Assembly (NCBI GenBank): GCA_946998205.1
Contig: CAMPYJ010000024.1
Coordinates: 1-40,357 of the forward strand
Length of the DNA stretch: 40,357 nt
From: an uncultured Prevotella sp.
GTDB lineage: Bacteria; Bacteroidota; Bacteroidia; Bacteroidales; Bacteroidaceae
Reading direction: 5' to 3'
The stretch's first letter is position 1, and every line of letters begins with the position of its first letter. Below are positions 1-6,225 of the stretch, one piece after another. A program made the position numbers and the translations under genes. The notes beneath the pieces are model-generated. The model saw only the letters and a list, made by a program, of their open reading frames with translations. It was not told the DNA's origin and ran no database searches.

Positions 1-294
1 ATTTACTTTGAACATTGAACATTGAGCTTTGAACGTTATTTACTTTGAACATTGAGCTTTGAACTTTATAGTTACATGAGTTTTGGTCATGAGTATAAAA
101 TTCATCGATTACACTTCATTATTCAAAGTACGTTGTTCATAGTACAACGTAAAACCTGTTCAAAGTAAATAAAGCTCAAAGTTCAAAGTTCAAAGTTCAA
201 AGTTCAAAGTAAGTACAGTTCAATGTTCAAAGTAAATAAAGTTCAAAGTTCAAAGCTCAAAGTTCAAAGTAAGTACAGTTCAAAGTTCAAAGTT
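1..294. repeat. GTTCAAA-type repeat array, left flank
   Basis: Positions 1-75 carry the motif in the TTTGAAC orientation. Positions 159-294 carry it as GTTCAAA, with joining pieces such as GTAAATAAA and GTAAGTACA, so the array is roughly inverted about its centre. The spacer (76-158) holds a perfect 7-bp stem with a 7-base loop (ACGTTGT at 130-136, ACAACGT at 144-150). The array stops at the start codon of the four-helix-bundle gene. No other gene is visible here. Confidence 0.9.
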
Positions 295-295
295 A

Positions 296-667
296 ATGTT
301 TATGTCTGAGGATAAAATCATAGAGAACGACATTTATCTGTTGTCAAAGGAGTTTGCACTAAGAATAGTGAATCTGTATCGTTATCTGACAAAAGAATAT
401 GGTGAATATGTTTTGTCAAAGCAACTTCTTCGTTGTGGTACCAGCATAGGTGCGAATGTTCATGAAGGTAAGAATGCTCAAAGTCGTCCAGATTTTACAA
501 CCAAGATGAACATTGCCTTGAAAGAAGCAACTGAGACTGAATACTGGATTGATTTACTTTGTGAGGCTAAATTTATCAATGAGCAAGAATATCTTTCTAT
601 CTCTAACGATTGCGAGCGTCTCAAGGCTATATTAATTAAGATAGTCAAGGCAACCAAAGGCACTTGA
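296..667 (+). CDS. four helix bundle protein (23S rRNA intervening-sequence family)
   Basis: A 123-residue, mostly helical protein. The segment with SKQLLRCGTSIGANVHEG (about residues 40-58) matches what I recall of the S23 / TIGR02436 four-helix-bundle family, as do the later FTTKMNIALKEATETEYWID and the Leu/Ile-rich end. Members are found in 23S rRNA insertions, as Avd-like partners of diversity-generating retroelements, and as solitary genes in Bacteroidetes. No reverse transcriptase or rRNA is present here, so this is a solitary copy. Its molecular job is unknown; binding of structured nucleic acid is the usual guess. ATG at 302 is an equally good start. Both sides are repeat arrays and its base composition is lower in GC than obgE, so gene and arrays may travel as a unit. 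Confidence 0.85.
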   Translation: MFMSEDKIIENDIYLLSKEFALRIVNLYRYLTKEYGEYVLSKQLLRCGTSIGANVHEGKNAQSRPDFTTKMNIALKEATETEYWIDLLCEAKFINEQEYLSISNDCERLKAILIKIVKATKGT

Positions 668-716
668 AACATTCCAAATCGCCACAACCTTTAAAGTTAA
701 CAGTAAAAATAACCAT

Positions 717-842
717 AGTTCAAAGTTCACCGTTCAAAGTGACTAAAGTTCAAAGTAACTAAAGTTCAAAGTTCAAAGTTCAAAGTTCAAAGTAACTAAA
801 GTTCAAAGTTCAAAGTTCAAAGTAACTAAAGTTCAAAGTAAA
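717..842. repeat. GTTCAAA-type repeat array, right flank
   Basis: Repeated GTTCAAAGT units joined by AACTAAA run from 717 to 842 and stop two bases before the obgE start codon. They are the same unit and orientation as 159-294, so the two arrays bracket the four-helix-bundle gene as near-direct repeats. The array occupies the place where an obgE promoter and ribosome site would be expected. Confidence 0.9.
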
Positions 843-844
843 AG

Positions 845-2017
845 ATGGCCACCAATTTCGTAGACTATGTAAAGATTTGCTGCCGCTCCGGTAAGGGTGG
901 CCGGGGTTCCATGCACCTTCGTCATGTAAAGTACAACTACAACGGCGGCCCCGACGGTGGTGACGGCGGCAAAGGTGGCAGCATCTATCTCCGCGGGAAC
1001 CATAACTACTGGACGCTGTTGCACCTCAGGTACGACCGACACATCTTTGCCGAGCACGGTGGAAATGGCGGTCGCGACAAACGACATGGCACCGACGGCA
1101 AGGATGTTTACATCGACGTACCCTGCGGAACGGTGGTGTACAATGCCGAGACAGGCAAGTATATCTGTGATGTCACCGAGGATGGACAAGAGGTGCTGTT
1201 GCTCAAAGGCGGCAGAGGCGGACTGGGCAACTTCCAATTCCGCACGGCCACCAATCAGGCTCCGCGTTATGCGCAGCCCGGTGAGCCCATGCAGGAGCTC
1301 ACCATCATACTCGAACTGAAACTGTTGGCCGACGTCGGCTTGGTTGGATTCCCCAATGCGGGCAAGTCTACCTTGGTGTCAGCCATATCCAGCGCGCGCC
1401 CCAAGATAGCCAACTATCCGTTCACCACGCTCGAACCCTCCTTGGGTATCGTGGAATACCGTGACCACAAATCGTTCGTGATGGCCGACATCCCGGGCAT
1501 CATCGAAGGGGCGAGTGAGGGAAAGGGGCTTGGACTTCGTTTCTTGCGGCACATCGAGCGCAACTCCCTGCTGCTCTTCATGGTGCCGGGCGATACCGAT
1601 GACATCAAGCGGGAATACGACATCTTGCTCAACGAGCTGCGAACCTTCAACCCCGACATGATGGACAAGCATCGTGTCTTGGCGGTAACGAAGTGCGATT
1701 TGCTGGACGACGAACTCATTGAGATGCTCCAAGAAACACTGCCTGCCGACCTTCCAGTGATTTTCATCTCTGCCGTGACGGGAAAAGGACTCAACGAACT
1801 GAAGGACATCCTCTGGAAAGAGCTCAACAGTGAGAGCAACAAACTCAAGGAAATCATTGCAGAGGACAATCTGGTGCATCGTGACAAAGACCCTGACAAG
1901 TTTGCCGCAGAGCTGGCAGATGAGGGTGAGTTGGCTGAGATAGAACATGTCAGCGATGATGATCTCGACGATGTTGCCGACCTGGAAGATTTTGAATACG
2001 AGGACCTGGACGATTAA
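845..2017 (+). CDS. obgE: Obg family GTPase (CgtA)
   Basis: A 390-residue essential-type GTPase that acts in late 50S ribosome assembly and stress control. The N-terminal glycine-rich Obg fold covers about residues 1-160, with runs such as GGPDGGDGGKGG and KGGRGGLG. The G domain follows: G1 GFPNAGKST near 168, G2 threonine in YPFTT, G3 DIPG near 215, G4 TKCD near 282 and G5 SAV. In place of a folded OCT domain the protein ends in a very acidic tail of Asp/Glu runs (about 355-390), which is usual for Bacteroidetes Obg. The start ATG directly follows the repeat array. pgeF follows 32 bases downstream on the same strand, so the two may be co-transcribed. Confidence 0.97.
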   Translation: MATNFVDYVKICCRSGKGGRGSMHLRHVKYNYNGGPDGGDGGKGGSIYLRGNHNYWTLLHLRYDRHIFAEHGGNGGRDKRHGTDGKDVYIDVPCGTVVYNAETGKYICDVTEDGQEVLLLKGGRGGLGNFQFRTATNQAPRYAQPGEPMQELTIILELKLLADVGLVGFPNAGKSTLVSAISSARPKIANYPFTTLEPSLGIVEYRDHKSFVMADIPGIIEGASEGKGLGLRFLRHIERNSLLLFMVPGDTDDIKREYDILLNELRTFNPDMMDKHRVLAVTKCDLLDDELIEMLQETLPADLPVIFISAVTGKGLNELKDILWKELNSESNKLKEIIAEDNLVHRDKDPDKFAAELADEGELAEIEHVSDDDLDDVADLEDFEYEDLDD

Positions 2018-2049
2018 CCAGGGCTTCGATACAACTAAACAACGATATT

Positions 2050-2829
2050 TTGAACAATCCACAACTCACATATCATTCCCTACACCCGCGTGTAAGAGCT
2101 TTCTCTTCCATGCGGAAAGGTGGAGTGAGTGTAGGTCGGTATGGCGAATTTAACATCAATCCTTATTGCGGAGACGCTGCCGACGCGGTTGAGATGAACC
2201 GCAAGGCCCTGTGCACCGAGCTACAATTAGACGATGCCCATTTGGTGATGGCGCACCAGGTTCATGGCACCGAGGCCCGAATCATCGCGGAAGAGTTTTT
2301 CTCTCTCTCGCCGTCTACACGTCAGCGGTTGCTCGAAGGCGTTGACGCACTCATCACGGCCATCCCCCATGTGTGCATCGGCGTGTCGACAGCCGACTGT
2401 ATCCCCGTGCTGTTGTACGATGAAGAGCACCATGTGGCCGCTGCCGTGCACGCAGGTTGGCGCGGAACGGTGGCGCGCGTTGTGCAAAAAGCCGTTGCGG
2501 TGATGCAGCTGTCGTTCCACACGCAGCCCGCTCATCTGCGTGCCTGTATCGGTCCGGGCATCTCATTGCGCCATTTTGAAGTGGGGGATGAGGTGTATCA
2601 GGCCTTCGCACAAGCCGGCTTCAACATGTCTGCCATCAGCCAACAGATGGACAAATGGCATATCAACCTGCCCGAGTGCAACCGCTTGCAGCTGTTAGAA
2701 GCGGGCGTAAGCGATGACCGGATTTTGTCCACCGGCATCTGTACTTACGAGCAGGTGGATGCGTATTTCTCGGCTCGGCGCTTAGGCACCCGGTCGGGGA
2801 GAATCTATAACGGCATCATTTTGTTGTAA
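2050..2829 (+). CDS. pgeF: peptidoglycan editing factor / laccase-domain polyphenol oxidase family (YfiH)
   Basis: A 259-residue single-domain protein of the DUF152/YfiH family. Such proteins remove mis-incorporated residues from peptidoglycan precursors and some have purine nucleoside phosphorylase activity. The metal-site motifs are in order: HQVHGTEA (first His), GVSTADCIPVLLYD (Cys) and AAAVHAGWRGTV (second His), followed by CIGPGIS and a final SARRLGTRSGR. The only start that gives a full N-terminus is TTG at 2050. The frame is open further upstream without an ATG, and the first internal ATG (about 2110) would remove the conserved N-terminal strand. A hairpin with a T-rich tail follows the stop. 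Confidence 0.93.
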   Translation: MNNPQLTYHSLHPRVRAFSSMRKGGVSVGRYGEFNINPYCGDAADAVEMNRKALCTELQLDDAHLVMAHQVHGTEARIIAEEFFSLSPSTRQRLLEGVDALITAIPHVCIGVSTADCIPVLLYDEEHHVAAAVHAGWRGTVARVVQKAVAVMQLSFHTQPAHLRACIGPGISLRHFEVGDEVYQAFAQAGFNMSAISQQMDKWHINLPECNRLQLLEAGVSDDRILSTGICTYEQVDAYFSARRLGTRSGRIYNGIILL

Positions 2830-2834
2830 ACCAC

Positions 2835-2891
2835 GCAGACAGCACCACCCATGACGGTCGGGTGTAACGCCATGTCTGCACATTATTTTTG
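2835..2891 (+). terminator. candidate terminator after pgeF
   Basis: Nested inverted repeats: outer GCAGACA (2835-2841) with TGTCTGC (2873-2879), inner CACCC (about 2846-2850) with GGGTG (about 2860-2864). They are followed by the T-rich CATTATTTTTG. It lies between pgeF and the M23 gene. The T-rich part also resembles a -7 box (TATTTTTG), but it is too close to the next ATG to be convincing as a promoter. Confidence 0.5.
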
Positions 2892-2898
2892 TTGATCA

Positions 2899-4020
2899 AT
2901 GAAACAACACATAAGAAAAATGCTCTTGGCGGCAACCTCTGTCGTGACGCTGTCTGCGTTCGCACCCGCCGTCAACCAATTCACTGCCGCCGAGCAGCAG
3001 CAAATCAACATATCCACGCCTCACCTGTTTGACAAGAAAAAAACGTTTGAAACAGACTTCACTCAGCTCAAGGACAACGAATATTCGTTTCCGCTTCCTG
3101 TCGGAAAGCCCAAAACCTTGCCCAATCTCTACATGGAGATAGCAACCAAGAAGGGCGATGCCGTGAAGGCCATGTTCGGCGGTGTGGTTCGCTTGTCACG
3201 CAAGTTTCCCGAATACGGCCATGTGGTGGTGGTTCGCCACCCCAATGGTTTGGAAACCGTTTATGCCAACAATGCGCAAAATCTGGTTAAGGTTGGCGAA
3301 ACGGTCACGGCGGGACAAACCCTCGCCATCGTGGGTGAGCGGGCTGGCAGAGCCTGTTGCACCTTCGCCATCATGGTGGATGGCAAACGCATCCGTCCCG
3401 AAATCATCATCGAGGGCAATAGTCATCAGCTCAGACGCAGGATGATTCAATGTACAAAAAAAGGCCGTCATGTGGACGTTGCCGTGGTGTCCGACCAAGA
3501 ACGACGGCTGGGTGTTGATCCCGACAACCCCTTCGCGCATGGTGATTCATTCCAGTTGAACCTGGCTGAGGTGGAAAAATCTGGTCATTGGGCGTTTCCC
3601 CTCTCAGGTGCCAAGCTCATCAGTCCATACGGAGGCAGGCGAGGTCATAGCGGATCAGATCTCAAAACCAAGCCGAAAGATGAAATCGTGGCCGCCTTTG
3701 ATGGTGTGGTTACACTTTCCGGGCCGCATTATGGCTATGGAAATTGCATCACCGTCAAACATCGGTATGGCTTCGAAACACTGTACAGTCATCAATACAA
3801 AAACCTGGTCAAGGTGGGCCAGCAGGTGAAGGCCGGTGATGTGATTGGCCTTACGGGGCGCACGGGCAGAGCCACCACGGAGCATTTGCACTTCGAAGTG
3901 AAGTTCAGGGGAAGGCGAATGAATCCGAACGTGATATTCGACATACCGAACAGAAAGTTGCAGAATGTGACGTTAACATTGACAAAGTCGGGCCGTGTTA
4001 CCTCAAAGCGCAACCGCTAA
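2899..4020 (+). CDS. secreted M23 (LytM) peptidase with tandem LytM domains
   Basis: A 373-residue protein with a signal peptide (basic MKQHIRKM, then a hydrophobic stretch to about residue 25). It should act in the periplasm on peptidoglycan, either as a glycyl/DD-endopeptidase or as an amidase activator. The C-terminal LytM domain (about 235-350) has the Zn-site signature: HSGSDLK near 250 and HLHFEV near 330. An earlier segment (about 95-175, with FGGVVRLS and VRHPNGLETVYANN) has the same beta-sheet pattern. It lacks the His-x-His, reading ACCTFAI instead, so it looks like an inactive LytM copy. The last residues are basic. The gene is monocistronic; it ends before an intergenic stretch with a lone MITE end. 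Confidence 0.9.
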   Translation: MKQHIRKMLLAATSVVTLSAFAPAVNQFTAAEQQQINISTPHLFDKKKTFETDFTQLKDNEYSFPLPVGKPKTLPNLYMEIATKKGDAVKAMFGGVVRLSRKFPEYGHVVVVRHPNGLETVYANNAQNLVKVGETVTAGQTLAIVGERAGRACCTFAIMVDGKRIRPEIIIEGNSHQLRRRMIQCTKKGRHVDVAVVSDQERRLGVDPDNPFAHGDSFQLNLAEVEKSGHWAFPLSGAKLISPYGGRRGHSGSDLKTKPKDEIVAAFDGVVTLSGPHYGYGNCITVKHRYGFETLYSHQYKNLVKVGQQVKAGDVIGLTGRTGRATTEHLHFEVKFRGRRMNPNVIFDIPNRKLQNVTLTLTKSGRVTSKRNR

Positions 4021-4071
4021 CCCGCCGCTCTTTCATGTGCGAAAGGCTGTCCGTTGTACATAAACGCTTCA

Positions 4072-4086
4072 GGGTGGTTCTATAAA
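4072..4086. repeat. lone MITE-type terminal repeat
   Basis: GGGTGGTTCTATAAA matches the terminal repeat of the MITE family described at 5266-5522. No partner end is found before the vapD terminator, so this is probably a decayed element. The rest of 4021-4210 holds nothing else I can identify. Confidence 0.5.
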
Positions 4087-4210
4087 AGTTTCGTCCATCA
4101 ACAACACTGTGTCAAATACCCACAAGCATGTTGTGTAAGTTGTGTAAGATGTTCATTGGAAGGCGTACCCTAATGGTTATCGCAAGAGGCGGGAAATGTA
4201 ATTTTAGGAA

Positions 4211-4251
4211 AGAGAAAGCGAGTGTTCCGATATTCGGAACTCGCTTTTAAA
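4211..4251 (-). terminator. terminator of the vapD operon
   Basis: The hairpin has outer stem AAAGCGA/TCGCTTT (4215-4221 with 4241-4247), a 2-base bulge, inner stem GTTCCGA/TCGGAAC (4224-4230 with 4234-4240) and loop TAT. Read on the minus strand, the stem follows the vapD stop at once and is followed by a T-rich tail (TTTCTCTTTCC), as in an intrinsic terminator. Confidence 0.75.
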
Positions 4252-4253
4252 AG

Positions 4254-4535
4254 TTATGAGTTCTTGACCAAACCCGTGAAGTTCGACCAGTTCTCCACTT
4301 TGTAGCCCCTAATGTCTCTGACTGACTTTTTGAACCAGTCTATTCTCGAAAGTGCTTGAATAGCAGCAAACATATTACTCAAATCATCGGACTGTGTCAG
4401 ATAGGTGCTGCCTTGCACCCAATCAAATCCATTTGCTTCGAGTATTTGTCTTATTTCATAGTAGGCGTTATTGTATGGCTCTCCGTAGTATTGCTTTAGT
4501 TCAGAAACAACCATATCAAAACTCAAGGCGAACAT
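4254..4535 (-). CDS. vapD: VapD family endoribonuclease toxin
   Basis: A 93-residue protein, the usual VapD length. It starts MFALSFDMVVSELKQYYG and contains ILEANGFDWVQGSTYL and IDWFKKSVRDIRGYKVENWS. I recognise these as the VapD signature; the family has a Cas2-like ferredoxin fold and cuts mRNA. The frame extends upstream to 4568. I place the start at 4535 because homologues begin at this Met and it follows the upstream stop with one base between (TGA T ATG), a layout typical of translational coupling. The Asp in the first strand (SFD) is the expected catalytic or fold residue. It is co-transcribed with the small gene before it, which is in the antitoxin position. Confidence 0.92.
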   Translation of the reverse strand: MFALSFDMVVSELKQYYGEPYNNAYYEIRQILEANGFDWVQGSTYLTQSDDLSNMFAAIQALSRIDWFKKSVRDIRGYKVENWSNFTGLVKNS

Positions 4536-4536
4536 A

Positions 4537-4710
4537 TCATGCAGGTTTAAAAAGTTCCTCTCGTCCAAAGAATATCACTCCGTTATCCGTCTTAGCTGAT
4601 ACAACGACACCAACGAATGGATTATCTTTGATATCAATAACTCTTCCATCCACCCAATCGTCCTTCATGGTGAGGTCAGGCGAAATGTGTACTAAATCTC
4701 CAATTTTCAT
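4537..4710 (-). CDS. small VapD partner, candidate antitoxin
   Basis: A 57-residue protein starting MKIGDLVHISPD and ending REELFKPA. It has an SH3/KOW-like beta pattern (DWVDGRVIDIKDNPFVGVVV). I know no named family; genes for such small proteins often sit before vapD, where VapX-type antitoxins lie. The longer frames start at 4770 or 4734, but the -7 box at 4739-4746 puts the transcript start near or past 4734. I therefore prefer the ATG at 4710. The antitoxin role is inferred from position only. Confidence 0.6.
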   Translation of the reverse strand: MKIGDLVHISPDLTMKDDWVDGRVIDIKDNPFVGVVVSAKTDNGVIFFGREELFKPA

Positions 4711-4738
4711 TTTATTGATACTTTTAGCGTTCATAATG

Positions 4739-4770
4739 CAAATATAAATAATTTCAGATATTGATGCCAA
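4739..4770 (-). promoter_or_regulatory. Bacteroidetes-type promoter for the vapD operon
   Basis: On the minus strand, TTGG (4770-4767), 20 bases, then TATATTTG (4746-4739) fits the -33 / -7 consensus TTTG-N19-TAnnTTTG. Transcription should begin around 4730-4735, just before the small gene. Confidence 0.65.
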
Positions 4771-4852
4771 TTATTCCCAATAAAATTACTTAAGGACAAT
4801 GTTGTTTAACAACAAATGAAACCAATGACACGAATGGACTAAACAAGCCAAT

Positions 4853-4948
4853 GAACGCAAGCGTTCTGCCAATGAAACAAATCCGCCGACATGAACATGC
4901 CGCATGGCCTTGCCACATTCGTCTTCATTCGTTGAACGCCAGCGTTCA
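4853..4948. repeat. pair of short palindromes in gene-free stretch
   Basis: Two similar hairpins: GAACGC-AA-GCGTTC (4853-4866) and TGAACGC-CA-GCGTTCA (4933-4948). They lie in the stretch 4800-5034, which is otherwise rich in AATGAA-like words and shows no gene. Function unknown; they could be a REP-like pair. Confidence 0.45.
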
Positions 4949-5038
4949 TGGATTCCAACAAAATAATTCGTGTCTTTTGTTAAATCCGTTGTTGAAACAA
5001 AAGCAAATGATTGTTTTAGCCACTAAACGACCTTTTAA

Positions 5039-5168
5039 GGCTGGTTCTATAAATTAGTTTTGTTTGATTTTGAACTTACATTTTGAACCAAAAAGAAGCC
5101 AAAAGATAACAAAACGTATTTCATAAACATTTAATGGCTATATACGGTGGTAATGTATAGAACCAGCC
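5039..5168. mobile_element. MITE, GGCTGG subtype
   Basis: A 130-bp element with perfect terminal inverted repeats (GGCTGGTTCTATA / TATAGAACCAGCC). It is flanked by the 4-bp duplication TTAA (5035-5038 and 5169-5172). It has no coding content. The inner ends (ACGGTGGTAATGTATAG) match the larger relatives in the window, so it looks like a short member of the same family. Confidence 0.85.
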
Positions 5169-5216
5169 TTAAATGAAAGCACCGTGCTACCTGCCTTGAG
5201 AAAAACTTTCCTTTCT

Positions 5217-5247
5217 TTTGTTTCATCATAGTATTTTTTTACCTTTG
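5217..5247 (+). promoter_or_regulatory. Bacteroidetes-type promoter facing the defence island
   Basis: TTTG (5217-5220), exactly 19 bases, then TACCTTTG (5240-5247): a perfect match to the Bacteroidetes primary promoter. A MITE starts 18 bases after the -7 box, so the transcript would begin just ahead of or inside the MITE and run into the remnants at 5614. Confidence 0.75.
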
Positions 5248-5265
5248 TTATTAGTTTTATATCTA

Positions 5266-5522
5266 GGGTGGTTCTATAAATTAGCTTTGACAGATTGTGA
5301 GACTATTTTTGAGGTCAATTTGTTTGTGAGTGAAGGAGTATAGCGAGCTATACGACTGAACGAACAAGCAAATTGAACCAAAAATGGAGCAAGCCGAATA
5401 CAATCAAACTTGTTTGAATTGTTGAGGCGCAGCCTGTTTTATATAAAAAGAGGCCACAAGATGACAAAACGTAAAAAGGATGACATAAAAAAACTTTACG
5501 GTGGTAATTTATAGTACCGCCC
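5266..5522. mobile_element. MITE, long subtype
   Basis: A 257-bp non-coding element. The ends are GGGTGGTTCTATAAATTAG and TAATTTATAGTACCGCCC, and it is flanked by TCTA duplications (5262-5265 and 5523-5526). The interior has the palindrome TATAGCGAGCTATA and a stretch with CAAACTTGTTTG. The same interior is in the 39542-39799 copy, and in part at 40262. A further lone end (ATAGAACCGCCC, 5562-5573) lies just downstream, so a second element or a deletion was once here. Confidence 0.9.
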
Positions 5523-5613
5523 TCTATATAGATAAATAAAATCATCTTATGACGATAATGAATAGAACCGCCCTTAAAAGTAGTGCTTGTATAGCAACAA
5601 CGCACCAGCAAAT

Positions 5614-5724
5614 GGCTGGCAGAACAACTCCAATAAGGTGCAGCCCTCGTTGGAAAGCCTTATCGAGATAGCAAGAATACTTGGTATTGATGTTCGTGAG
5701 CTGATAGTACCAACAAAACTTTAG
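5614..5724 (+). pseudogene. C-terminal fragment of an Xre-type HTH regulator
   Basis: One frame reads PSLESLIEIARILGIDVREL before a stop at 5722-5724. This is the typical last part of a Cro/CI-type helix-turn-helix protein (QPSLE-x-L-x-x-IA-x-x-L). No start or DNA-recognition helix can be found upstream, where the MITE ends lie. The gene seems to have lost its N-terminus. Such regulators commonly head Bacteroidetes restriction loci. The fragment ends 8 bases before the next ORF. Confidence 0.7.
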
Positions 5725-5732
5725 TTTATGCG

Positions 5733-6222
5733 ATGGAGATTATAGACAATATACACAAAACATGGTGTGCCGATTTGTCTAACACTATTAAACAAGGAAG
5801 TAAAGTGTCTATTGCTGCCTCTTGTTTTTCTATTGATGCCTTTCAAGAGCTTAAGAAAACTTTAGAAGGCATAGATGAATTGCGTTTTATATTCACTTCT
5901 CCAACCTTTATATCTGACAAGTCTGATAAGCAGAAACGTGAGTTTTACATTCCTCGTTTCCACCGCGAGCGCAGTCTTACGGGTACAGAGTTTGAAGTGA
6001 AACTACTATGCGAACTGGATATGCTCTTGCCCCGACACACGCTTTATATCATAGAACGCAACGAAAAGGCAATATGCGGCACTGCAAAAGAAGATGAGAG
6101 CCGAAAAGCAGTTCAGCCGGCAGCTGGAAATGAACCGTGAATTAAAAGAGTTGAAAGCAAAAATAGAATTGAGTTTAGAGAATGGCAACTCCATCCTTAA
6201 TGCACAGCAACAATGTAAATAG
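5733..6222 (+). pseudogene. helicase N-terminus fused to DUF4391 C-terminus, frameshifted
   Basis: The first about 88 codons (IDNIHKTWCADLSNTIKQGS, then GIDELRFIFTSPTF and REFYIPRFHRERSL) look like the PLD-like start of the large SNF2/DEAD helicases that often precede type III restriction genes. The frame then enters a different protein (MLLPRHTLYIIERNEK) and stops at 6138-6140. In the +1 frame from 6070 the text continues QYAALQKKM, then EKQFSRQLEMNRELKELK to a stop at 6220-6222. I recall that as the coiled-coil end of DUF4391 proteins. Dropping one G at about 6068-6069 restores ERNEK-QYAALQKK. So a deletion fused two neighbouring genes and a one-base insertion then broke the fusion. Family names are from memory; the frame shift is read directly. 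Confidence 0.65.
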
Positions 6223-6225
6223 GCT

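Noticed and set aside
1..294. CRISPR array
   Set aside because: The repeat unit is too short, spacers are not unique sequences of constant length and no cas genes are present.
2884..2891. Promoter TATTTTTG before the M23 gene
   Set aside because: It lies 7 bases from the ATG with no TTTG at the right distance. It fits better as the T-tail of the preceding terminator.
5348..5611. 87-codon minus-strand ORF
   Set aside because: It lies almost wholly inside the long MITE and the lone MITE end; the reading frame is an accident of the repeat.
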